NCBI GenBank assembly: GCA_934371505.1
Contig: CAKRNW010000109.1
Location: 1-6,912, forward strand
Source: an uncultured Lachnospiraceae bacterium
GTDB lineage: Bacteria; Bacillota; Clostridia; Lachnospirales; Lachnospiraceae
DNA length: 6,912 nt
Direction of reading: 5' to 3'
In this document: piece by piece, positions 1 through 5,059 of the stretch
How the letters are laid out: every line of letters begins with the position of its first letter
How positions within the stretch are numbered: the stretch's first letter is position 1
Made by a program: the position numbers and the translations under genes
Notes under the pieces: generated by a model
What the model was told of the DNA's origin: nothing
What the model saw: the letters and a program-made list of their open reading frames with translations, nothing else
Database searches by the model: none

Positions 1-23
1 GCAACTCTTTTTTTATGCCGGGG

Positions 24-52
24 TTGTATTTTCCGCCCATATCGGATATAAT
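24..52 (+). promoter_or_regulatory. Sigma-70/SigA-type promoter of the 6S RNA gene
   Basis: A perfect -10 hexamer TATAAT lies at 47-52, with a partial -35 TTGTAT at 24-29 and a 17-nt spacer. The predicted start of transcription, near 59-60, coincides with the first base of the closing helix of the 6S RNA. This independent agreement supports both calls. The -35 match is only 3 of 6. Confidence 0.7.
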
Positions 53-59
53 AAGACTA

Positions 60-250
60 ACCTGAAATGTTCGATAATTCCTATGTTTTTGAACCTACAG
101 TTACTTTAAACGGGATTCCTATATTGCCGTATGGATGTCAGGCCTCCGGAGGGAAACCTCCTAATGCAGTGGAAGACAGAAATACCGGTTGCGGTCGCCC
201 ACCTGGCAGAAAATGCTAGGAGTCAAAAAATAGGAACCGGCATTTTGGGG
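60..250 (+). ncRNA. ssrS: 6S RNA
   Basis: 6S RNA mimics an open promoter, binds the housekeeping RNA polymerase holoenzyme and restrains transcription in stationary phase. About 190 nt fold into the rod expected of the family. The closing helix pairs 61-69 with 241-249 (9 pairs, two of them G-U). A second helix pairs 78-83 with 231-236 and 86-92 with 224-230, with a 2-nt bulge. A 7-bp hairpin (202-208 with 214-220) sits on the 3' side of the central region, as in many 6S RNAs. The apical hairpin pairs 148-152 with 157-161 around a GAAA tetraloop. Length, own promoter, own terminator and primary sequence all resemble clostridial 6S RNAs. The call rests on fold and recognition, not on a covariance-model score. 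The exact 3' end is uncertain, and the primary transcript would run to the terminator near 294. Confidence 0.85.
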
Positions 251-265
251 GAATCATACAAATGA

Positions 266-294
266 AAAAGCAGCCCTGAGAATGGGCTGCTTTT
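266..294 (+). terminator. Intrinsic terminator after 6S RNA
   Basis: GCAGCCC (270-276) pairs perfectly with GGGCTGC (284-290) around a 7-nt loop. A-residues 266-269 can extend the stem with TTTT at 291-294. This is a compact, GC-rich hairpin with a U-tail. It separates the 6S RNA from the gene starting at 379. Confidence 0.85.
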
Positions 295-366
295 GTGTAG
301 AAAGGATCTTTTGTTACATATATTGGTATTACCGACTGGTCACAGATTTTGCGATGACCCCAAAGC

Positions 367-371
367 AGGAG
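367..371 (+). promoter_or_regulatory. Ribosome binding site fixing a TTG start
   Basis: AGGAG at 367-371 is followed by 7 nt and then TTG at 379. It is the only good Shine-Dalgarno sequence near the 5' end of this reading frame, and the TTG start places a basic N-terminus directly before the hydrophobic segment. The start is therefore taken as TTG 379 rather than the ATG at 424 (residue 16), which would cut into the anchor. No convincing promoter is visible in 295-366. Confidence 0.7.
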
Positions 372-378
372 TGGAACA

Positions 379-1674
379 TTGAAACAAATCAGTAAGAGAC
401 ATTCTTCAAAAAGCATAGTTGCCATGAAAGTGGTAGTTGGTGTTTGGGGAAGTCTGTTTTTGCTGATGAATTCTACGAAAGAAGAAAAGCTGTCTGAGGG
501 GGAACAGACAGCTTTTCTTGCGGATAAGGGAACGGACAATGCTGTAGAGTGTGAAACCGCAGAACCAACGGAGGAGACTGCCGTGGACAATACCTTTCTG
601 GAGGAACCCCCGGGAACGGAATCCGTGAAATTTTCCGGACAGATTCAGGTCTGCATCCAGAACAATGGCTATCAGGGACTTTTCCACGAACAGGTGTCTG
701 TGGGAACCGGGGAGCGGAAAGAGTATTACAGGGCAGGAGAAGGGGCGAATGTGATTCTGAGCCCGGAATCCTTTCAAACGGATGCCCTGACCGTTTTTTC
801 CATCCGGCGCAGTCAGGGATATCCGGCATATTATGGAACCTTACATATTACCGATACCCCGGAGGGGTTGCTTGTCACCAATGAAGTGGACCTGGAAACC
901 TATTTACAGGGAGTCCTTCCCAGCGAGATGCCCGCAGGCTATCCGGAGGAGGCGTTGAAAGCCCAGGCGGTGTGTGCCAGAAGCTATGCCCTTTATCAGC
1001 AGATGCAGGGGGCAGTTATGGATGACAGCACAAACTTCCAGGTTTACAACAATGTGGCACCAGACGCACGGTGTAACGCAGCAATCGCCGCCACTGCCGG
1101 AACCATTCTGGTGGACAGGGAAGGAAATCCCGCAGAAATCTATTACTATTCCACCAGTGCCCTGGACGCTGCGGAGGCAGAGGAAAACTGGTACCGCTGG
1201 GAATACGACAATGAGAAAATGAGTGCCGAGAATCTGGCAAACCGAATCAATGCCTGCCAGCCGGGAACCATCCGGGAGCCTGGAAAATGCAAATTTTATG
1301 ATATGGAAGTGACCAGCCACCGGGAGGACGGCAGGGCACAGGAATTAGAACTTTCTACCACAGAGGGGAAAGTGCAGATAGTGGGAGAGTATGCCATCCG
1401 CGGGGTGCTGTGTGACGGCGTGTCCAAAGCAGTGTTGCAGGATGGAACCGAAATCGTGATGAAGAAGCTGATACCCAGTGGATTTTTTTCAATCGAAACT
1501 ATTCAAGGAGGGAAATTTATGATAGGATATAGGCTATCCGGCGGCGGATTCGGCCACGGAAACGGCTTGTCCCAGAACGGGGCGAAGGCCTATGCAAGGC
1601 AGGGCTTTTCCTACGAGGAAATTCTTGCCAGATATTACCCGGATTTGCATTTAGAACAGTGTGAAAATGAATAA
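379..1674 (+). CDS. SpoIID/LytB-domain protein, membrane anchored, divergent
   Basis: SpoIID-family proteins are lytic transglycosylases, or non-enzymatic relatives, that act on peptidoglycan glycan strands outside the membrane; SpoIID itself drives engulfment of the forespore. A basic N-terminus and hydrophobic segment (about residues 13-31) suggest a signal anchor. An acidic linker (about 34-80) follows, then the SpoIID domain. Residues 168-205 carry the hallmark stretch with LPSEMPA, where E183 aligns with the catalytic glutamate, and ALKAQAV...ARSYA. The DT..DQVY-like motif is DDSTNFQVY at 215-223. The C-terminus has GGGFGHGNGLSQNGA (388-402), typical of the family. Oddities: the usual FHSTSGG-type zinc-loop motif is YYSTSAL (near 256-262) and runs almost directly into a WYRW segment at 271-274, so an expected stretch seems missing. 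A perfect terminator-like hairpin lies in the linker codons. The protein may be a vegetative envelope paralogue rather than sporulation SpoIID. The family is secure; activity and role are not. Confidence 0.88.
   Translation: MKQISKRHSSKSIVAMKVVVGVWGSLFLLMNSTKEEKLSEGEQTAFLADKGTDNAVECETAEPTEETAVDNTFLEEPPGTESVKFSGQIQVCIQNNGYQGLFHEQVSVGTGERKEYYRAGEGANVILSPESFQTDALTVFSIRRSQGYPAYYGTLHITDTPEGLLVTNEVDLETYLQGVLPSEMPAGYPEEALKAQAVCARSYALYQQMQGAVMDDSTNFQVYNNVAPDARCNAAIAATAGTILVDREGNPAEIYYYSTSALDAAEAEENWYRWEYDNEKMSAENLANRINACQPGTIREPGKCKFYDMEVTSHREDGRAQELELSTTEGKVQIVGEYAIRGVLCDGVSKAVLQDGTEIVMKKLIPSGFFSIETIQGGKFMIGYRLSGGGFGHGNGLSQNGAKAYARQGFSYEEILARYYPDLHLEQCENE
482..519 (+). terminator. Terminator-like perfect hairpin inside the SpoIID-like gene
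   Basis: Bases 482-496 are perfectly complementary to 505-519: 15 uninterrupted pairs around an 8-nt loop. The 3' arm ends in TTTTCTT, so the structure resembles an intrinsic terminator in which the A-rich 5' arm pairs with the U-rich 3' arm. It lies about 100 nt after the TTG start, in codons for the acidic linker just after the membrane anchor. It is symmetric enough to act in either direction. The structure is directly visible; its function as an attenuator, polarity element or mRNA stabiliser is inference. Confidence 0.5.
1505..1521 (+). promoter_or_regulatory. Strong internal Shine-Dalgarno with in-frame ATG
   Basis: AAGGAGGG at 1505-1512 is followed by a 6-nt spacer and an in-frame ATG at 1519, codon 381 of the SpoIID-like gene. 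This is a better ribosome binding site than that of the gene itself. It could produce a 51-residue C-terminal fragment holding the GHGNGLSQ motif, or cause ribosome pausing. It could equally be a chance result of the codons for Gln-Gly-Gly-Lys. Confidence 0.35.
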
Positions 1675-1693
1675 AGTAAGGCATGGTTAAAAT

Positions 1694-2581
1694 ATGTGGA
1701 AAAAACTCTTGGCGATTGCCATGGATTTCAATCAGGAATTTAATAAGAAGAACATTGCGGCATATGCATCCAGCATCGCCTTTTTCCTGTTTCTGTCCCT
1801 GATTCCCATTGCCATGGTACTGGTTTCCATTCTGCCCTTTACGGTGCTTACAGAGTCTGACCTCATATCCACCATGGACAATGTGATGCCGGAATTTATG
1901 GTGCCCTTGCTGGTTACCATTATTTCTGATGTCTATGAGCGTTCCACGGGAATCCTGTCCCTGGCCATTCTGGTCGCCATCTGGTCTGCCGGTAAAGGTA
2001 TGCTTGCCATGATTCGCGGCTTAAACGAAATCAATGAGGTGCGTGAGCGTCGTAATTACTTTATCCTTCGAATTGAAGCCAGTGGATATACACTGATTAT
2101 GCTCAGCGCGGTGCTGGTGGCGTTAATTTTAATGGTGTTCGGTAATACCCTGTTGGATTTGGTTTTATCCTATCATCCGAAACTGGAACAGCCGCTGGAA
2201 CTCATCCGAAACTTACGTTTTCTGGTGTCCTGGGGTGTTTTGACCCTGCTGTTTGCGGTGATTTATTCCTATGTGCCCAGCGTGCGGCAGAAGTTTCTGT
2301 ACCAGCTGCCGGGAGCTGCTTTTTCCGCCATTGTATGGAGTATTTTTTCTTTCTTTTTCTCTGTTTATATCAAGTATTTCAATGGCTTTAGTACCTACGG
2401 AAGCCTGACCACCATCATCATCATTCTGCTTTGGATGTATTTCTGTTTTTATATTATTATGATAGGTGCTTTTTTGAACCGTTATTTTGCACCTGCTTAT
2501 CAGGTGATTTTTTTTAAAAACCGAAAGATCGAAGCAAAGAAAAGCGAGCAGAGGGAAGAAATGGCAAGTTCTGCCAGATAA
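1694..2581 (+). CDS. YihY/BrkB-family integral membrane protein
   Basis: The family (once misnamed ribonuclease BN) consists of polytopic inner-membrane proteins of uncertain function. The 295-residue length is normal. A short cytoplasmic N-terminus precedes the first membrane segment with SSIAFFLFLSLIP (26-38), the typical family opening. A second conserved block, IWSAGKGMLAMIRGLNEI (96-113), follows, then four further hydrophobic segments (about 130-155, 175-195, 208-230, 240-262). The late motif YGSLTTIIIILLWMY begins at residue 235. The usual GAE.N motif before the tail is GAFLN here (258-262), so the customary Glu is Phe-Leu. The tail (about 275-295) is highly charged. The start is 19 nt after the preceding stop with only a modest AAGG (1678-1681) 12 nt upstream, so it may depend on co-transcription and translational coupling. 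The final 82 nt overlap the convergent acyltransferase gene and contain a terminator-like hairpin. Confidence 0.9.
   Translation: MWKKLLAIAMDFNQEFNKKNIAAYASSIAFFLFLSLIPIAMVLVSILPFTVLTESDLISTMDNVMPEFMVPLLVTIISDVYERSTGILSLAILVAIWSAGKGMLAMIRGLNEINEVRERRNYFILRIEASGYTLIMLSAVLVALILMVFGNTLLDLVLSYHPKLEQPLELIRNLRFLVSWGVLTLLFAVIYSYVPSVRQKFLYQLPGAAFSAIVWSIFSFFFSVYIKYFNGFSTYGSLTTIIIILLWMYFCFYIIMIGAFLNRYFAPAYQVIFFKNRKIEAKKSEQREEMASSAR
2490..2515 (+). terminator. Intrinsic-terminator-like hairpin within the YihY gene
   Basis: CACCTG (2490-2495) pairs with CAGGTG (2501-2506) around a 5-nt loop and is followed by A and eight T residues (2508-2515). By form this is a plus-strand intrinsic terminator, yet it sits 66 nt before the YihY stop codon. 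On the minus strand the same hairpin spans the acyltransferase stop codon (2502-2500) but has no U-tract. No other terminator is seen after either gene. It may be the real end of many plus-strand transcripts. Confidence 0.5.
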
Positions 2582-3582
2582 AACAAAAGGGATGGGAGAT
2601 GTCCACTGGGAAAAAGTGATGCCAGCCTTTCAAAAAGCCCAATGGTGTCTGCATAAACACAGGTATGAAGGAGCCAAAGCCAGACCGAAATCTGTCCAAA
2701 CCGGGCAAGCAGCCCGGAAAGAAAAGAACAGCAGGAAAGAAGCTGTAAGATACCAAAACAAAACAGCGGCACCAGGAGAAAATCCAGAGCAGCAAAAGAA
2801 GCATCCTCTGTGAGAAGAACGCGGATGGCGATGGAACAGACAAGCCCCAGGAAGGAAACGGCGGGGAGGCAGCCTTTTCCCATGCTGCATAAGCGGCTGG
2901 TCAGCCGGGAAAAGATGTCAAACCGGGCGATGATATACCCTGCGACAAACACAGCCAGAAAAGCGGGACGCAGCTGTGCTTTCACAGCACCGAGGACGGT
3001 GAGAGGCTGGGAGCTAAACAGAAAAAGCAAAACCGCAATACACATCACAACCGCAGAGAGGATGGCGAAGATGATGTGTTTTTTCTTTTGTTCGGAGGGC
3101 AAAGAAAAATGAGTAAACAGTAAGTCCAGGAGGGGGAGGAATAACAACATCTCCACATACTGCATCAGAAACCACCAGGTACCGTTGTAGGTGACACAGA
3201 TGCCGGTAAAGTTGCCAAGAAATTCAGGAAAGTCCAGGTGCGCCCCCAGGAAAAGCACATCCAGTCCCTTAAATACGATTAAAACGCACCAGAATTTACA
3301 GTAAAGACGGAGAATACGCAACAGCATATCATGGTAGCCGTTTTTTAATAGAAGGATAACATTTCTGTGGGAAAGGCAGGAAATGGTATGAAACAGACCG
3401 TAACCGGAAACAAAACAGAACAGTCCTACACAGATTTTGCCAAACCAGGCGAAATGCCGGACAAATTCCATATTCCCGTAGGAAACCCAGGAGGAAAGCT
3501 GCTCTGGGTTTAAGAAAAAATGGTGATAGACCATAAGGAGAATGGCTATCCCCTGCATGATTTGTGATTGCTTTTTTGTCAT
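2500..3582 (-). CDS. Acyltransferase-3 family membrane protein
   Basis: Members of this family (OafA/NodX type) are polytopic membrane enzymes that transfer acyl groups, often acetyl, onto cell-surface polysaccharides, peptidoglycan or other extracytoplasmic acceptors. The 360-residue protein begins with the family signature: a short basic N-terminus, then a first membrane helix with IMQGIAILLMVYHHFF (8-23), including the HH pair at 20-21. A second helix has CVGLFCFVSGYGLF (50-63). About eight further hydrophobic segments follow, including a GTWWFL..Y region and a late WLWLLH, both usual in the family. ATG at 3582 is chosen because the predicted transcription start lies near 3609. The reading frame is open further, to a TTG at 3654, but that codon would be upstream of the promoter. 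Its ribosome binding site is weak (GGAAA, 6 nt upstream). It stands alone: convergent with the YihY gene, divergent from pheST. The acceptor substrate cannot be predicted. Confidence 0.85.
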   Translation of the reverse strand: MTKKQSQIMQGIAILLMVYHHFFLNPEQLSSWVSYGNMEFVRHFAWFGKICVGLFCFVSGYGLFHTISCLSHRNVILLLKNGYHDMLLRILRLYCKFWCVLIVFKGLDVLFLGAHLDFPEFLGNFTGICVTYNGTWWFLMQYVEMLLFLPLLDLLFTHFSLPSEQKKKHIIFAILSAVVMCIAVLLFLFSSQPLTVLGAVKAQLRPAFLAVFVAGYIIARFDIFSRLTSRLCSMGKGCLPAVSFLGLVCSIAIRVLLTEDASFAALDFLLVPLFCFGILQLLSCCSFLSGLLARFGQISVWLWLLHTCVYADTIGLFERLASLFPSGHLPSLLFYLAELAISSLCSLFFASIFRFLKKIT

Positions 3583-3615
3583 AGTTGTTTCCAGCCGTTT
3601 CCCGAAATATATCCC

Positions 3616-3645
3616 ATCATAACATAGGGAGAAAGTTCTTGACAA
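3616..3645 (-). promoter_or_regulatory. Promoter of the acyltransferase gene
   Basis: Read on the minus strand, -35 is TTGTCA (3645-3640, 5 of 6 to consensus) and -10 is TATGAT (3621-3616, 5 of 6), with an 18-nt spacer. Transcription should begin near 3609, giving a leader of about 27 nt before the ATG at 3582. Its -35 bases overlap the -35 of the divergent pheST promoter. Confidence 0.6.
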
Positions 3646-3667
3646 GCCGGCCAAAAGTCATTAGTAT
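3639..3667 (+). promoter_or_regulatory. Promoter of the pheST T-box leader
   Basis: A perfect -35 TTGACA (3639-3644) is followed at the ideal 17-nt spacing by TAGTAT (3662-3667, 4 of 6 to the -10 consensus). Predicted transcription start is near 3674, about 350 nt upstream of the pheS start codon, which is a normal length for a T-box leader. Confidence 0.6.
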
Positions 3668-3688
3668 AGATAGTAATGTAAAAGCAAT

Positions 3689-3708
3689 GCTCACAAGTAT
3701 TTGTGAGC
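3689..3708 (+). repeat. Perfect inverted repeat in the leader, upstream of Stem I
   Basis: GCTCACAA (3689-3696) is the exact reverse complement of TTGTGAGC (3701-3708), an 8-bp stem around a 4-nt loop. It lies just inside the predicted transcript, before the T-box Stem I, with no U-tract in the plus direction. It could be an extra 5' hairpin of the leader that protects the RNA or aids folding. It could also be a DNA operator between the two divergent promoters. Confidence 0.45.
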
Positions 3709-3965
3709 TGCAATAAAGGCAATGATTGTGATAGTAGCGTATATTTTTCTTTCAGAGAGAGGAAGTCACCGGCTGTAAGCTTCCTTAAGTTCAGAGTATA
3801 TGACGAAGTTCCCACAGGAGCTGCTTTTTGGAAACTGCATTGCAGGAGTAGAGGAAGCCGTGTCGCGCCCGTTACGCGTATGAGAAGTGCCTGGAGACAG
3901 GAAACAGGGTGGTACCGCGGAATTTATTCGTCCCTTGAAACATTTGTTTCAATGGGGCTTTTTTT
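3708..3965 (+). promoter_or_regulatory. T-box riboswitch, tRNA-Phe responsive
   Basis: T-box leaders sense the charging state of a tRNA by pairing its anticodon with a specifier codon and its free CCA end with the T-box bulge. Stem I base: CTGCAAT (3708-3714) pairs with ATTGCAG (3839-3845). A kink-turn-like GA...GGA follows (3724-3725, 3817-3819), with TGTG (3727-3730) pairing CACA (3813-3816). The specifier loop has AGTA (3733-3736) opposite GAA (3805-3807), and the codon after GAA-G is TTC (3809-3811), phenylalanine, matching pheST. The CAGAGAG bulge and distal loop (about 3743-3785) are present. Stem III includes CGCG pairs at 3864-3867 and 3875-3878. The T-box sequence AGGGTGGTACCGCGG is at 3906-3920; its TGGT bulge (3910-3913) is complementary to the ACCA end of uncharged tRNA-Phe. 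The antiterminator competes with the terminator at 3931-3965. The specifier register is inferred from these landmarks. Confidence 0.95.
3931..3965 (+). terminator. Regulated terminator of the T-box leader
   Basis: TTGAAAC (3935-3941) pairs with GTTTCAA (3946-3952) around an ATTT loop. The stem extends through CCC (3932-3934) and GGG (3954-3956) past a bulged T, followed by C and seven T residues (3959-3965). The CCC bases are also needed for the antiterminator (GGG 3907-3909), so the two folds are mutually exclusive. Confidence 0.9.
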
Positions 3966-4021
3966 ATTCCTTTAAATAACAAAAGCCCCGTAACACACTT
4001 AATGATGGAAAGGAAAGTATC

Positions 4022-5044
4022 ATGAAAGAAAGATTAAGCCAGATCAGAGCTGAGGCTTTAAAACAGATTACCGGTTCTGATGTATCTCTGGAAAAACTCA
4101 ATGAAATCCGTGTGAATTTTCTCGGTAAAAAAGGAGAATTGACCTCTGTGCTGAAAAGCTTAAAGGATGTGGCTCCTGAAGACCGTCCCAAGGTGGGTCA
4201 GTTAGTCAATGAAACCCGTGCCGAGATCGAGAGTGTCCTGGAGGAGGCAACCCGGAAAATGCAGCGCCTCGCCAGAGAACATAAAATGGAGGCAGAGCGC
4301 ATCGATGTCACTCTGCCTGCCAAGAAAAATAACGTAGGTCATCGTCATCCCAACACCATGATGCTGGAGGAAGTGGAGCGTATCTTCATCGGAATGGGTT
4401 ACGAGGTTGTGGAAGGCCCTGAAATTGAGAAAGATTACTACAACTTTGAAGCATTAAACATCCCCGCAGATCATCCCGCAAAGGACGAGCAGGATACCTT
4501 CTATATTTCCGGTGATTTCCTGCTGCGTACCCAGACCTCCGGCTGCCAGGTGCATGAGATGGAGAAAGGCAAGCTGCCCATCCGTATGATTGCCCCCGGA
4601 CGTGTATTCCGTGCCGATGAAGTGGATGCCACCCATTCTCCTTCCTTCCATCAGATTGAAGGCATGGTGGTGGATAAGAATATTACCTTTGCTGATTTAA
4701 AGGGAACCCTGTTGCAGTTTGCCAAAGAACTGTTCGGCGAAGATACCCGTGTAAAATTCCGTCCTCATCACTTCCCCTTTACCGAGCCCAGTGCAGAGAT
4801 GGATGTATCCTGCTTTAAATGTGGAGGCAAGGGCTGCCGTTTCTGTAAAGGCGAGGGTTGGATTGAGATTCTCGGATGTGGAATGGTTCACCCCAACGTA
4901 CTGAAAATGAGCGGCATTGACCCCAACGAGTATTCCGGCTTTGCTTTCGGTGTAGGTCTGGAGCGGATTGCCCTGTTAAAATACGAGATTGACGACATGC
5001 GTCTCTTATACGAAAACGATATTCGTTTCCTGAAACAGTTCTAA
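4022..5044 (+). CDS. pheS: Phenylalanine--tRNA ligase alpha subunit
   Basis: PheS is the catalytic chain of the cytoplasmic alpha2-beta2 enzyme that attaches phenylalanine to tRNA-Phe using ATP. The 340-residue length is standard. The N-terminal coiled-coil arm that contacts tRNA occupies about 1-90. The class II core follows: HRHPNTMMLEEVERIF with GMGYEVVEGPE, then RTQTS (169-173; many homologues have RTHTS), FRADEVDATHSPSFHQIEG with the substrate-side Q211 and E213, FPFTEP (251-256, phenylalanine pocket), GMVHPNVL and motif 3 GVGLERIALLKY. An insertion carries CFKC and CRFC (C264, C267, C272, C275), a zinc-ribbon-like element that I recognise from clostridial PheS and that many other bacterial PheS lack. 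AAAGGA (4009-4014) lies 7 nt before the ATG. Expression should depend on the T-box upstream; pheT follows after 15 nt. Identification is secure. Confidence 0.98.
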   Translation: MKERLSQIRAEALKQITGSDVSLEKLNEIRVNFLGKKGELTSVLKSLKDVAPEDRPKVGQLVNETRAEIESVLEEATRKMQRLAREHKMEAERIDVTLPAKKNNVGHRHPNTMMLEEVERIFIGMGYEVVEGPEIEKDYYNFEALNIPADHPAKDEQDTFYISGDFLLRTQTSGCQVHEMEKGKLPIRMIAPGRVFRADEVDATHSPSFHQIEGMVVDKNITFADLKGTLLQFAKELFGEDTRVKFRPHHFPFTEPSAEMDVSCFKCGGKGCRFCKGEGWIEILGCGMVHPNVLKMSGIDPNEYSGFAFGVGLERIALLKYEIDDMRLLYENDIRFLKQF

Positions 5045-5059
5045 GGGAGGAGAGAAAGA

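Noticed and set aside
1..20. T-run at 8-14 as the tail of an upstream gene's terminator
   Set aside because: Only the T-rich stretch is inside the window; the hairpin that would support it would lie to the left and cannot be seen.
295..366. A sporulation SigE/SigK-type promoter before the SpoIID-like gene
   Set aside because: Fragments such as CATATATT and CACAGATT can be forced toward the consensus, but the spacing is wrong and the -10 is poor. No promoter is called here.
2592..3112. Short plus-strand open frames of 73 and 100 codons opposite the acyltransferase
   Set aside because: Both are antisense to a gene with clear membrane-protein coding character. They are Arg/Lys-rich complements of hydrophobic codons and lack ribosome binding sites.
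3583..3654. N-terminal extension of the acyltransferase to a TTG at 3654
   Set aside because: That codon lies upstream of the predicted -35 and transcription start. The family signature begins properly at ATG 3582.
3703..3975. A 90-codon plus-strand open frame starting before pheS
   Set aside because: It runs through the T-box specifier, T-box motif and terminator, whose RNA structure accounts for the sequence. It has no ribosome binding site and no family resemblance.
4811..4846. The four-cysteine insertion in PheS as a novel feature
   Set aside because: It is unusual compared with many bacterial PheS, but I recognise the same CxxC...CxxC insertion from clostridial homologues, so it is reported only as annotation.
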